Below, piece after piece: positions 1-9,174 of a DNA stretch of 64,000 bases (the first letter of the stretch is position 1; the number at the start of each line of letters is the position of its first letter). The notes beneath the pieces were generated by a model, which did not search any database, had not been told where the DNA came from, and saw nothing but the letters and a program-made list of their open reading frames with translations. Source of the DNA: Pseudoflavonifractor sp. MSJ-30. GTDB taxonomy: Bacteria; Bacillota; Clostridia; Oscillospirales; Oscillospiraceae. The stretch covers positions 143,516 through 207,515 of the forward strand of contig NZ_JAHLPU010000051.1 in assembly GCF_018918045.1 (NCBI RefSeq). Direction: 5' to 3'. A program made the translations under genes and the position numbers.

Positions 1-2
1 TG

Positions 3-98
3 TGGAGCTACATCGGCGAGCTGATTTTCAACATGCTCATTCTGGTCGGCGCGGTGAAAATGGCAGACCGGCTTGTGAAGGAGATGATGGGTATCTAA
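3..98 (+). CDS. C-terminal end of an ICE membrane protein (partial)
   Basis: Reading frame 3 is open from the window edge and ends with TAA at 96-98, giving 31 residues: a hydrophobic stretch (LIFNMLILVGAVKMAD) and a short charged tail. It sits directly upstream of the small Cys-rich gene, PrgI and VirB4. In Tn1549-type elements this place is usually held by the polytopic VirB6/TrbL-like channel protein or a small membrane protein, so a transfer-channel component is the likely identity. The visible piece is too short to name the family. Confidence 0.55.
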   Translation, partial: WSYIGELIFNMLILVGAVKMADRLVKEMMGI

Positions 99-100
99 GT

Positions 101-289
101 ATGTCAAAGCGTGTACTGAATCAATGGCGCGGATATACCGTGGCTGATTGCGATTGCAAATATTGTCTCTATTACGGCGGCAGAAAGAAAGGCGAAGTAA
201 ATTGCCTTGCAGAGGAATGCGTCTGCAAGGGGGAGCTTCAAGAGGCTCTGCGCCGGGAAAGGAATGAAAATGGAGGTCAAAATCAATAG
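101..289 (+). CDS. Small cysteine-rich ICE protein
   Basis: A 62-residue protein starting two bases after the previous stop. It has Cys-rich spacing (ADCDCKYCLYYGG, then NCLAEECVCK) that could bind a metal, and a charged C-terminus. The 3' end overlaps the start of the PrgI gene by about 20 bases, which fits a tightly packed transfer operon. Small Cys-rich genes at this spot are common in Tn1549-like elements, but I know of no assigned function. The start codon lacks a strong Shine-Dalgarno and is probably translationally coupled to the upstream gene. Confidence 0.6.
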   Translation: MSKRVLNQWRGYTVADCDCKYCLYYGGRKKGEVNCLAEECVCKGELQEALRRERNENGGQNQ

Positions 290-635
290 AGAGATTCGGA
301 ACTATACCGAGTCCATGTTTTTCGGACTGTCGCTCAGACAGTTTGTTTTTTCTTTACTGGCTGTTGGCGTTGCGGTGCTTTTGTATTTCGTCTTGAAGCC
401 CCATGTGGGAACAGAAACGGTTTCGTGGATGTGCATCCTCGGTGCTGCTCCCTTTGCGGCAATGGGCTTTGTGAACTACAACGGCATGACCGCAGAGCAA
501 TTTGTGTGGGCTTGGCTCCGCAGCGAAATGCTGGAGCCCAAGCAGATCAAATTCGAGCCGGTGAATATCTACTACGAGGCGTTGAAGGACGCAATCGATG
601 AACACGAAAAGGAGGCCTACAAGCGCAATGATTAA
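270..635 (+). CDS. PrgI family conjugation protein
   Basis: A 121-residue protein beginning MEVKINREIRNYTESMFFGL. It has two hydrophobic segments (about residues 24-45 and 52-70) that should span the membrane, and a charged C-terminal third. Small two-helix PrgI proteins precede VirB4 in Gram-positive type IV secretion systems, where they form part of the membrane channel. The ATG at 270 was preferred to the one at 264 because it stands about 7 bases after a GGGAAAGG-type ribosome site. The 3' end overlaps the VirB4 start by 8 bases, so the two are probably translationally coupled. Confidence 0.85.
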   Translation: MEVKINREIRNYTESMFFGLSLRQFVFSLLAVGVAVLLYFVLKPHVGTETVSWMCILGAAPFAAMGFVNYNGMTAEQFVWAWLRSEMLEPKQIKFEPVNIYYEALKDAIDEHEKEAYKRND

Positions 636-2967
636 GAGTATCAAAGCGATCCTTGCACAGGACAAGGAAAAGTTTAAGGTTCCGAGAAAAGTGCAGGACC
701 TTATTCCGATCAAGAACATCTGGCCGGATGGCATTTTCAAGGTTGGGAATAAGTTCTCTAAGTCCTTCCGATTCTCGGACATCAACTATCTGGTGGCGAG
801 CCGCGAGGACAAAGAGAGCATGTTTCTGACATACTCGGAGCTTCTGAACAGCTTGGACAGCGGAGCTACCACGAAGATCACCATCAATAACCACAGACTG
901 AACAGGTCGGATTTTGAGGAATCCATCCTGATGCCCATGAAGCAGGACGGGCTGGATGAGTACCGCAAAGAATATAACGATATGCTCCTGGACAAGGCGA
1001 CCGGAGCAAACGGCATTACACAGGAAAAGTATATTACCATCACCGTGGCCAAGAAGGACATCGAGGAAGCACGGGCATATTTTGTGAGAATCGGAGCGGA
1101 TTTGACCGCCCATTTCGCAAATCTGGGCTCTAAGTGTGTGCCCCTGAACGCCGTTGAGCGGCTGCGCATTCTCCACGACTTTTATCGCCCCGGTGATGAG
1201 GCGGCATTCTCGTTTGATATGAACCGGAAGGCGCGTCTGGGGCATGATTTCCGTGACTACATCTGCCCGGACAGCATAGAGCGTGCTGCGGATCATATCA
1301 AGCTGGGCGAGAAATATGCCAGAGTGCTTTTCCTCAAGGACTACGCCAGCTATATCAAGGACAGCATGTTCTCGGAGCTGACCGAGCTAAACCGCAATCT
1401 CATGCTCTCCATTGATGTGATCCCCATCCCTACCGATGAAGCCGTCCGTGAGGTGGAGCGCCTCTTGCTGGGCGTGGAAACGAACATCACCGGCTGGCAG
1501 AGAAGGCAGAATCAGAATAACAACTTCTCCGCTGTGGTTCCCTACGACATGGAGCTTCAGCGCAAGGAATCCAAGGAGTTTTTGGACGACCTGACCACCC
1601 GTGACCAGCGCATGATGTTTGCGGTGGTCACAATGGTGATCACCGCAGACACCAAGGAGCAGCTGGATCAGGATACGGAAACGGTGCTGTCTACGGCGAG
1701 AAAGCACATGTGCCAGATGGCGACGCTGAAATATCAGCAGACGGATGGACTGAATACGGTGCTCCCCATCGGTACGCGAAAAATCAATGCCTTCCGAACC
1801 CTCACCACGGAGAGCCTAGCGGTACTGATGCCCTTTAAGGTGCAGGAGATCATGGATAAGGGCGGTATTTACTTCGGCGAAAATGCCATTTCCCACAATC
1901 TCATCATGTGCAATAAGGCAAATCTCCTGAACCAGTCCGCATTCCTGCTCGGTGTCCCCGGCTCCGGTAAGTCGTTCTCGGCAAAGGAGCTGATTACCTT
2001 CCTCATTCTGAACACTAACGATGATATTCTAATCTGTGACCCCGAGGGAGAATACGCGCCGCTTATTGAAGCTATGGGCGATCTCGGCTCGGTGATCCGT
2101 GTGTCTGCCGGCGGCAGAGACAGATTGAACGCCATGTATATGGTGGACGGGTACGGTGAAAACAACCCCATTGTCGTAAAGTCCGAGTTCATCATGTCCC
2201 TCATCGAGCAGATCGACAAGAAGGGCGTCGGCCCGCAGCACAAGTCTATCATCGACCGCTGCATCACCAATGTGTACCGCAATGCGGCGGACACCGGGAC
2301 GATCCCTACCCTCTGCACCCTCCGCGATATGCTGCTGGAGCAGCCTGAGCCCGAAGCGAAGCAGATCGCGCTGTCCCTTGAGCTCTATACCACCGGTTCT
2401 CTGGACATCTTCGGCAAGCAGTCCAATGTGGATCTCGACAAGCGTGTCGTGGTGTTCGACATTCACGGTCTCGGTTCCCAGCTCAAGCCCACCGGCCTGC
2501 TGGTGATTACGGACACCATGCTCAACCGCGTGACGCTGAACTGGAAGAAGGGCAAGCGCACCCATGTCTTTATTGACGAGTTCCATGTGGTGTTCGAGAA
2601 CGAGTTCTCGGCGCAGTTCTTCAACTCCGCATGGCGACAGTTCCGTAAGCGCAACGCATACCCCACGGCAATCACGCAGAATGTAGAGTATCTGCTGGAT
2701 TCTGTTCAGGCCAGCACAATGCTTTCCAACTCGGAATTTGTGGTCATGCTGAATCAGGCTGCCTCCGACAGAGGCCAGCTTGCCAAGCTTCTGAACATCT
2801 CCAATGAGCAGATGAGCTATATCACCAATGCCGACGCCGGCTGCGGACTGATCAAATACGGCTCTGCGCTGGTACCCTTTATCAATCGGTTCCCGCAGAA
2901 CACCAAACTCTATCAGCTTATGACTACACGCCCCGGTGAGGGCAAATTTGCAAGAGGACGGGATTAA
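628..2967 (+). CDS. VirB4-like conjugation ATPase
   Basis: A 779-residue cytoplasmic ATPase that powers assembly and DNA transfer of the mating apparatus. Walker A is GVPGSGKS at about residues 442-449. A Walker B segment (THVFIDEFHVVF) lies near residue 645, followed by a QNVEYLL stretch typical of the VirB4/TraE group. The N-terminal half is the family's non-catalytic domain. Length fits VirB4 proteins of Tn1549-type ICEs. The ATG at 628 is preceded by AAGGAGG (609-615) and lies inside the end of the PrgI gene. The sortase follows after 33 bases, apparently in the same operon. Confidence 0.95.
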   Translation: MIKSIKAILAQDKEKFKVPRKVQDLIPIKNIWPDGIFKVGNKFSKSFRFSDINYLVASREDKESMFLTYSELLNSLDSGATTKITINNHRLNRSDFEESILMPMKQDGLDEYRKEYNDMLLDKATGANGITQEKYITITVAKKDIEEARAYFVRIGADLTAHFANLGSKCVPLNAVERLRILHDFYRPGDEAAFSFDMNRKARLGHDFRDYICPDSIERAADHIKLGEKYARVLFLKDYASYIKDSMFSELTELNRNLMLSIDVIPIPTDEAVREVERLLLGVETNITGWQRRQNQNNNFSAVVPYDMELQRKESKEFLDDLTTRDQRMMFAVVTMVITADTKEQLDQDTETVLSTARKHMCQMATLKYQQTDGLNTVLPIGTRKINAFRTLTTESLAVLMPFKVQEIMDKGGIYFGENAISHNLIMCNKANLLNQSAFLLGVPGSGKSFSAKELITFLILNTNDDILICDPEGEYAPLIEAMGDLGSVIRVSAGGRDRLNAMYMVDGYGENNPIVVKSEFIMSLIEQIDKKGVGPQHKSIIDRCITNVYRNAADTGTIPTLCTLRDMLLEQPEPEAKQIALSLELYTTGSLDIFGKQSNVDLDKRVVVFDIHGLGSQLKPTGLLVITDTMLNRVTLNWKKGKRTHVFIDEFHVVFENEFSAQFFNSAWRQFRKRNAYPTAITQNVEYLLDSVQASTMLSNSEFVVMLNQAASDRGQLAKLLNISNEQMSYITNADAGCGLIKYGSALVPFINRFPQNTKLYQLMTTRPGEGKFARGRD

Positions 2968-3000
2968 CCCCGTCCTCCATTCTTTTGGGAGGAATACAAA

Positions 3001-3786
3001 ATGAAAAAGAAAACCCTTGGAATCATCATCGTTTCCGTACTCGGCGCGGCAGTGATCTTTTGCAGCGCCATGTTTACGCATCAGTATCTGGATGCCAAGA
3101 ACAGCAAGGCGGCATTTGACGATCTGACAAATCTGATTACGGAAATCGACGAGCCGCAGAAGGCCACCGAAGCGGAGGAATCCGGCCTGAACGCAGAAGA
3201 TTTGGCGCCGGCAGAGGCAGCACTTGCCCACGAAAAGTATGATGCTCTGTTTGAGCAGAACAACGACTTTATCGGTTGGATCAAGATTGAGGGTACAAAT
3301 GTCAATTACCCCGTCATGCAAACCCCGAACAAGCCGGACTTCTATCTGAAGCGCAGCTTTGATAAATCGTACAGCGACTACGGCGTTCCCTATATTGATG
3401 AGGCCTGTATGACCGGGATTAGTAACAACCTTGTGATTTACGGCCATCACATGAATGACGGCTCGATGTTTGCCGACCTCTGCAAATACACCGACGCCGA
3501 TTTTTACAAGGAGCATCCGACGATTGCCTTTGACACGCTTTCCGGCCTCGGCAAATATGAGGTCGTTGCTGTCTTCAAATTCAATACGAACCGCGAAACC
3601 TTCAAGTACAACGAATACACGCTGATGGACGAGGCGCAGTTTGCCGAGTTCATGGAGAATATCCGCGCAAGACAGATCTATGACACCGGGGTTACTGCCG
3701 AATACGGAGATCAGCTTTTGACCCTTTCCACCTGCGAATATACCTATCCCAACGGTCGCTTCGTTGTCGTAGCGAAGAAGGTGTGA
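3001..3786 (+). CDS. Class B sortase
   Basis: A 261-residue transpeptidase that covalently attaches surface proteins to the cell wall. An N-terminal hydrophobic anchor (residues 5-25) faces a linker and the sortase domain. The catalytic triad is visible: His in IYGHHMND (about residue 149), Cys in TLSTC (Cys245) and Arg in GRFVVV (Arg253). The YDALFEQNNDFIGWIKIEGTNVNYPVMQ block is typical of class B. Sortases sit between VirB4 and the CHAP hydrolase in many Clostridial ICEs, probably anchoring an element-encoded surface protein. That substrate is not in this window. A GGAGG ribosome site precedes the ATG. Confidence 0.92.
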   Translation: MKKKTLGIIIVSVLGAAVIFCSAMFTHQYLDAKNSKAAFDDLTNLITEIDEPQKATEAEESGLNAEDLAPAEAALAHEKYDALFEQNNDFIGWIKIEGTNVNYPVMQTPNKPDFYLKRSFDKSYSDYGVPYIDEACMTGISNNLVIYGHHMNDGSMFADLCKYTDADFYKEHPTIAFDTLSGLGKYEVVAVFKFNTNRETFKYNEYTLMDEAQFAEFMENIRARQIYDTGVTAEYGDQLLTLSTCEYTYPNGRFVVVAKKV

Positions 3787-3809
3787 CTTGTCTGCTCTGA
3801 AGGGAGGCG

Positions 3810-5627
3810 ATGGCTTTGGGCAGGATAAAAACAAGAGAGAGCGTTAAGGATATCAAGATTCTTGATAAAGCGGCGGTTGTCTCCGAGCGCATGAAGACGG
3901 CGCTCGTCCGCTCCAAGGATCAGGCGGAAAACCTGATGGACGATGGGCAGATTTCCCCCTCCGAATATGCGGAGGACAAAATCCGCTATGCCGCTGAGGA
4001 TGTGACCGATCAGGTTTGGCACGAGGTTTCCGGCCAAACGAAAAAAGCCATTGAAAAAGGCAAGGAGGCACACCGGGAGCACCGCAATGAAAAGCGCATC
4101 CGCAAAAATGAAGAACGGGTTCGCCGCTATGAGGAGGAGCTGCGTAGGGGCGCGCCAAGCAGAACGCCGCGAGAGGCGGCTGCACGGCAGGCAGCGCGGC
4201 AAAATACGGAGGCCACACGGACAAGCATCCGGAGCAGACGAAACCAGGCCATCAAATCTGCGGAGCGTACCGAACGCACCATCAAGCAGTCTGCTCGCTC
4301 TACTGGGAAACAGACCGTAAAAGCCGGTGCAAAGGGAACGGTAAAGTCAACGCAGAAGGCCGTAAAGACTGCGGAGAAAACCTCCAAGGCTGCTATCAAA
4401 ACCGCAGAGGCAACAGCGAAGGCAACGCAAAAGGCAGCGGCAGCGGCTGCAAAGGCCGCGCAGAAGGCGGCGGAGATTGCCCGTCAGACTGCCATAGCTG
4501 CCTACAAAGCGGCTGTTGCGGCGGCAAAAGCCGTTGCTGCGGCAATCAAGGCCATAGCAGCGGCGATGAAAGCGCTGGTTGCGGCCATCGCTGCCGGAGG
4601 CTGGGTTGCGGTCGTGGTCGTCGTGGTTATCTGCCTTGTTGCCTTGATCGCCTGCTCCTGCTTTGGTATTTTCTTTTCAAGCGAGGATACCGGCTCAGAA
4701 AAGACGATGCGGCAGGTCATTCAGGAAATCAACATGGATTACCAAAACGAGCTGGATGCCATTAAGGATTCCGTTGAATACGATGCGCTTGAAATGTCCG
4801 GTTCTCGGGCCGTGTGGCCGGAGGTGCTGTCAATCTATGCTGTCAAAACGACCTCCGATCCGGATAATCCCCAGGAGGTAGCAACGATTACTCCGGAAAA
4901 GGAACAGCTTCTGAAAGACCTGTTCTGGGAAATGAATGAGATCACCCATCGGACGGAAACAAGGACAGAGACGGTCATTGTGGAGACGGATGACGGCAAC
5001 GGCAATATCCTTGAGGAAGAAACGCAGGAGACGATTACGACGCTCTATATCACTGTTAGCCATAAGACAGCAGATGAGATGGCTGCGCAGTACGGTTTCA
5101 ATGAGGATCAAAAGCAGCAGCTTGCAGAACTGCTTGCGCAGGACAGCAGCATGTGGGCGGCGGTGCTTTACGGAATCTATGGAGTGGATGACCAAATCGT
5201 TGCCGTGGCGCTGTCGCAGGTAGGCAATGTGGGCGGAGAGCCCTATTGGTCATGGTACGGCTTCGGCAGCCGCGTGGAGTGGTGCGCCTGCTTCGTCAGC
5301 TGGTGTGCGAACGAATGCGGCTATATCGACACCTGTGTCATTCCCAAGTTCGCCGGCTGTGTCAACGGTGTCCAATGGTTCCGGGAGCGTGGGCAGTGGG
5401 CGGATAACGCCATGGAGCCCTCGCCCGGCATGATTATCTTCTTCGATTGGGACAACAAGGGCAGCTCCGGCCCACAGGACGGTCAGGCTGATCATGTTGG
5501 CATCGTCCAGAAAGTCGAAAACGGCATCGTCTACACCATCGAGGGCAACTCCGGCGATAGCTGCCGCGTCAATCAGTACCCGGTTGGCTATTATGAAATT
5601 CTCGGATATGGCGTATCGAATCCGTAA
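3810..5627 (+). CDS. CHAP-domain cell-wall hydrolase of the conjugation system (CD1108-like)
   Basis: A 605-residue protein that probably opens peptidoglycan locally for the mating channel. Residues 1-150 are highly charged. Residues about 150-260 form a long Lys/Ala-rich, probably helical repeat region. One transmembrane segment ([16 protein letters not shown], about 263-287) follows, then an extracellular linker and a C-terminal CHAP domain (about 463-605). The domain shows catalytic Cys492 in EWCACFVSW, His562 in ADHVGIV, and IEGNSGD. The same layout is known for the hydrolase of Tn1549/CTn-type transfer modules. It is the last transfer gene visible and is followed by a terminator and the BREX island. 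Confidence 0.88.
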   Translation: MALGRIKTRESVKDIKILDKAAVVSERMKTALVRSKDQAENLMDDGQISPSEYAEDKIRYAAEDVTDQVWHEVSGQTKKAIEKGKEAHREHRNEKRIRKNEERVRRYEEELRRGAPSRTPREAAARQAARQNTEATRTSIRSRRNQAIKSAERTERTIKQSARSTGKQTVKAGAKGTVKSTQKAVKTAEKTSKAAIKTAEATAKATQKAAAAAAKAAQKAAEIARQTAIAAYKAAVAAAKAVAAAIKAIAAAMKALVAAIAAGGWVAVVVVVVICLVALIACSCFGIFFSSEDTGSEKTMRQVIQEINMDYQNELDAIKDSVEYDALEMSGSRAVWPEVLSIYAVKTTSDPDNPQEVATITPEKEQLLKDLFWEMNEITHRTETRTETVIVETDDGNGNILEEETQETITTLYITVSHKTADEMAAQYGFNEDQKQQLAELLAQDSSMWAAVLYGIYGVDDQIVAVALSQVGNVGGEPYWSWYGFGSRVEWCACFVSWCANECGYIDTCVIPKFAGCVNGVQWFRERGQWADNAMEPSPGMIIFFDWDNKGSSGPQDGQADHVGIVQKVENGIVYTIEGNSGDSCRVNQYPVGYYEILGYGVSNP

Positions 5628-5646
5628 ACCGGGTTCAGAAATTATC

Positions 5647-5685
5647 GGAGACCGAGTTCAGAGATGAGCTCGGTCTCCATCTTTT
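5647..5685 (+). terminator. Intrinsic terminator after the transfer operon
   Basis: GGAGACCGAG (5647-5656) pairs perfectly with CTCGGTCTCC (5669-5678) and is followed by ATCTTTT. It separates the transfer genes from the BREX island. Confidence 0.8.
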
Positions 5686-5750
5686 GTGCGCTCAAATGTC
5701 GATCAAAACCGACAGCTTGCGAAAAATATCGAGAAAATACACCGATATCC

Positions 5751-5779
5751 TTGAATTATTCGAAGTCTTGTGATAAAAT
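5751..5779 (+). promoter_or_regulatory. Promoter of the BREX island
   Basis: TTGAAT (5751-5756), 17-base spacer, TAAAAT (5774-5779): a near-consensus housekeeping promoter about 70 bases before the small HTH gene. As the following genes are all on the plus strand with gaps mostly under 20 bases, this promoter may drive the whole cluster to 21.9 kb. Confidence 0.65.
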
Positions 5780-5849
5780 ATCCATTGATAACCTGTAAAA
5801 ATAGGCGTATTGCGCCCTGATTGGGATAAATGAGAAAGGACGATCGGCT

Positions 5850-6053
5850 ATGCGCGTGAGCTATGACAGACTTTGGAAACTGATGAAGAACAATAAAATG
5901 ACAAAACGCGATCTTGCTCAAGCTGCCGGATTCAGTCAATACATGATGGGGCAATTTACCAAAGCCGAATATGTGTCCTTAAAAGAAATCGCAACCCTGT
6001 GTGGTATCTTCCATTGCAATATTGAAGACATTGTTGAGATAATTGAGGATTAA
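5850..6053 (+). CDS. Small Cro/C1-type HTH regulator
   Basis: A 67-residue protein made almost entirely of one HTH domain of the YozG/HTH_26 style: MRVSYDRLWKLMKNNKMTKRDLAQAAGFS, then ISTLCGIFHCN-like second half with the IEDIVE ending that typifies the group. The AGAAAGGA ribosome site at 5833-5840 supports the ATG at 5850. It is the first gene of the BREX island and lies 5 bases from the next gene, so it is probably an autoregulator of the operon. Its position right behind the promoter fits this. The DNA target is not evident. Confidence 0.75.
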   Translation: MRVSYDRLWKLMKNNKMTKRDLAQAAGFSQYMMGQFTKAEYVSLKEIATLCGIFHCNIEDIVEIIED

Positions 6054-6058
6054 AACAT

Positions 6059-9000
6059 ATGGCAATACGAATAGAGTGGGATGAATTTGAGATTGCCCTT
6101 CTTATAGAAGCGTGTGAAGAGGTCCTTCGTAAGGGAAAACCCAAATCGGAAGTAGTCAAGACCGTTTCTTCCAATTTACGCAAGCGTGCTATAAGTAAAA
6201 ATATAGCAATAGACGATGTTTTTCGCAACGAAAATGGCATTGCGCTTCAAATGCAAAAGATGGCTTATTTGCTTACCCATGGTGAAAAAGGCATGCCTGG
6301 CGCAAGTAAATTGTATGCTGAGGTTGCTGAACTTCGAGAGGAAAACCCTAAAAAGTTTGAGGAGATACTCAAGAGAGCAAAAGAGGAGATTGAAATGACA
6401 GACTTGTCACAACAGAATATCGATAAAAAAGCTCTCTTTGCCCAGTGGTTAAACGAGCATCCGATTAAGAAATATACTCCATCCGCAATCATAGATGCAT
6501 TAGACGTGGCCTCTCGCTATTGCGTTTCGAAAAAGGTTTGCAAGGATGGCTTTTGGAGTATGCAAAACAAGGCAGAATTCAATGCAGCTACATCCAAATT
6601 GCTTTCTTTTAGACTTTTTAGACTAAAGTATAGGTCTGCGGCAGCCAAAATGGATAAGGCCATTCCGCTTTATAAAGCATTTTTAGATTCATATGTAGCG
6701 TCGCGGGAAGAAAACACAGCTGAGTTTGAAGGCGAAGCATTGAATGAACCGGATAGCATGTTATCAACTGCCGCTGCAAATTCTGATGATATAATTCGTC
6801 TTGATTTTTCTGATATTGGAAGCTTGATCTTTTCCAAGCCAGTCTGTTTGAACTATAAAGATCATACCTTTACCGATTTTAATAGCTGGGCAAGTCTTTA
6901 CGCAAAAGTTGCATTCTTGTTGAAACAGGACTATCCACAGATTATAGTGGACGGAGGATCTCTTTCAGAAGGGGCTGCACCGGAGTTTTCAATGAATTCG
7001 AAAGCATTGAGAAAGCCTAAGGCAATAACTGATGGCCTGTTTATTGAGACGAACCATTCGGCAACAGAAATCGCTTCAAGGATTGCTACGCTCCTGCGTT
7101 TGTGCGGCGTTGACCTTAACAAAGTGTCTATTACCTATACGCTCAAAAAAGAAGCCGAGCAAAAGAGAACGTCTCAAGCCAGGAGTGAGAATGAAAAGCT
7201 TTATGAAAAGCTCTATTCAATTTCACGCATTTATGATGATCCTGCCGGACTTTCTCTCAACAGAATTACTGGTTTATTAGGCCAGAGTGATGACCGTGAA
7301 CTCGTTCAGGGCATACTGGACCATGCACCGTGGGCTCATAGAATTGAAAATGGGATATACTCATTTGCTTCTGCCGATACTATAAGCGCGAGGAATGAGA
7401 AAAAAGCAGGAAAAGATGACACTATTTCTGATTCCGCATTTTATGATTATCTTGACAAAACTTTGTGTATGGCGGAGCCGACATGCCGAAGTTATGTTTC
7501 TGCTATTCGTTCAGCTGAAAAATATGCAAAGGATTACGGATTCACTTCATATCGCATATATGATGTGACAACAAGCGATGCGGTTGCTCTTTTAAACGCC
7601 TTGATGAAAGATGATGGCTTTGCCGCATATAACATCCGGCAGCACAATCGCTTCAGAGCTGCTTTCACGAAGTTTGCTGAAATGGCGGGTCAGAGTATTG
7701 CAGTCAAAAAGACAGGTGCTCAGCTGCAAAACAAACCGCAGGAACAGCCAATTGCCCCTTTTGACAAAGAGAAATACATTGAAATACTAATGTGTCGATA
7801 TCGCAATGGTATTACCTTTGACTCAATTGATTTTGATAACTTCCGCGAAACATATGAAGACCTTTATGACAGCAGCATTGACGCAGATGATGACACGCTT
7901 GAAAAACAACTTCGGCTCTGCGGTGTGTTCTATAATAATCGCCTGTTTCCTGCAGAAGGAATAATGGATGACGAAACAAGGGAAAAACTGTTTACCTATA
8001 TTGAGAACAGTTTTTCATCCGGCAAAAAGGTTCTGTATTATAAAGCTGTTTTTGAAGATTTGGCAGATGCCTTTGCAAACTGCTATTCTCTTGCGGATGA
8101 GCATATGCTTCGTGTGTTTATCGAGTTCACTGCGGATCCTGATAAATATTATTTCTTCAAAGACTATATGTCAGTCGAGGCGAATGTAAAAATCGATGAC
8201 ACTGCCGAGGTTGAAGACTTTCTCTTGTCTGCTGGCAAGCCGATGAAAGTTGAGGATGTTTGCACGGCTCTTACGCACATTCCAAAGGAGAGAGTAGACA
8301 GTATTATCAAATTTGACAGTCGCTTCCGCAGAAATGCCAAAGGTGAATACTTCCATGCGGACATTTTTGAAATCTCAGAGCCGGAGCTTGAGAAGATCGC
8401 TGCAATTATTGATGGCTCTATCGCCGAAAATGGATACGCAATCTGGACAGATATATGGAATATAATTCAGGAAACAATGCCCGTTTTCCTTGAAAACAAC
8501 TTGTATCTTTCCGCTCTCGGTGTGCGGAATGCTATTTCTGCGCACTATTTGGGCAAATTTAATTTCAACGGTGCAGTAATTAGCAGACCAGAAGACCGCT
8601 ATGAAATGCGAGACATCTATCAGCTCTATGCGAAACATCATCCGACTTTTACGGCTGATGACATTTATAATCTGTCCAAAGAGCTTGACACAGTAATCTA
8701 CTTTGAAGCTCTTTCCGAGGTGTCGGTACGAGTAAGTCATGATCTGTTTATCTCGAAGGAGATGATATCCTTTGATACAGATGCAGTTGACAGAGCCATC
8801 AACAGTTTCCTTTCGAAAGACTACATTCGCATTCGTGAGATAGATTCATTCCTCGTTTTTCCGAATGTGGGTTATGAGTGGAATGAATACCTGCTCGAAA
8901 GCTTTCTGCTTTCCTATAGCAAAAGATTCGCTCTTGTTAACAATGGACTGTCATTGAACAATGTGGCCGGCTTTGTTGTGAAGGAAGACGGACAGATAAA

Positions 9001-9169
9001 AGAATTTGTTGATGCATGTGCGGCCTTCCTTGCCGATGGGCGCATTGAATTGAAAAAGGTAGATGCTTTGAACTATCTGGCGGATATGAATATAATATCC
9101 CGCCGCAGCTACAAGGACATCGACCTAGCCCTGCGTCGGGCAGCACAAATACGCAGAAGGAAGGAATAA
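6059..9169 (+). CDS. 1036-aa protein of unknown function in the BREX island
   Basis: I do not recognise a catalytic family. Residues 1-110 (IEWDEFEIALLIEACEEVL ... DVFRNENGIALQMQKMAYLLTHGEKGMPGASK) resemble an N-terminal module seen on various Clostridial accessory proteins. Residues about 480-550 (YLDKTLCMAEPTCRSYVSAIRSAEKYAKDYG) look like the helical SAM-like DNA-binding domain of tyrosine recombinases. The C-terminal 450 residues contain several segments with winged-helix character (VEDVCTALTHIPKERVDSIIK; DDIYNLSKEL). No signal peptide or membrane segment is seen. It is 5 bases after the HTH gene and 5 bases before brxP, so it is co-transcribed with BREX genes. A DNA- or complex-binding scaffold is a guess only. 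Confidence 0.7.
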   Translation: MAIRIEWDEFEIALLIEACEEVLRKGKPKSEVVKTVSSNLRKRAISKNIAIDDVFRNENGIALQMQKMAYLLTHGEKGMPGASKLYAEVAELREENPKKFEEILKRAKEEIEMTDLSQQNIDKKALFAQWLNEHPIKKYTPSAIIDALDVASRYCVSKKVCKDGFWSMQNKAEFNAATSKLLSFRLFRLKYRSAAAKMDKAIPLYKAFLDSYVASREENTAEFEGEALNEPDSMLSTAAANSDDIIRLDFSDIGSLIFSKPVCLNYKDHTFTDFNSWASLYAKVAFLLKQDYPQIIVDGGSLSEGAAPEFSMNSKALRKPKAITDGLFIETNHSATEIASRIATLLRLCGVDLNKVSITYTLKKEAEQKRTSQARSENEKLYEKLYSISRIYDDPAGLSLNRITGLLGQSDDRELVQGILDHAPWAHRIENGIYSFASADTISARNEKKAGKDDTISDSAFYDYLDKTLCMAEPTCRSYVSAIRSAEKYAKDYGFTSYRIYDVTTSDAVALLNALMKDDGFAAYNIRQHNRFRAAFTKFAEMAGQSIAVKKTGAQLQNKPQEQPIAPFDKEKYIEILMCRYRNGITFDSIDFDNFRETYEDLYDSSIDADDDTLEKQLRLCGVFYNNRLFPAEGIMDDETREKLFTYIENSFSSGKKVLYYKAVFEDLADAFANCYSLADEHMLRVFIEFTADPDKYYFFKDYMSVEANVKIDDTAEVEDFLLSAGKPMKVEDVCTALTHIPKERVDSIIKFDSRFRRNAKGEYFHADIFEISEPELEKIAAIIDGSIAENGYAIWTDIWNIIQETMPVFLENNLYLSALGVRNAISAHYLGKFNFNGAVISRPEDRYEMRDIYQLYAKHHPTFTADDIYNLSKELDTVIYFEALSEVSVRVSHDLFISKEMISFDTDAVDRAINSFLSKDYIRIREIDSFLVFPNVGYEWNEYLLESFLLSYSKRFALVNNGLSLNNVAGFVVKEDGQIKEFVDACAAFLADGRIELKKVDALNYLADMNIISRRSYKDIDLALRRAAQIRRRKE

Positions 9170-9174
9170 CATAC

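Noticed and set aside
2029..3834. 601-codon minus-strand frame opposite virB4 and the sortase gene
   Set aside because: The plus strand encodes VirB4 and sortase B with intact catalytic motifs.
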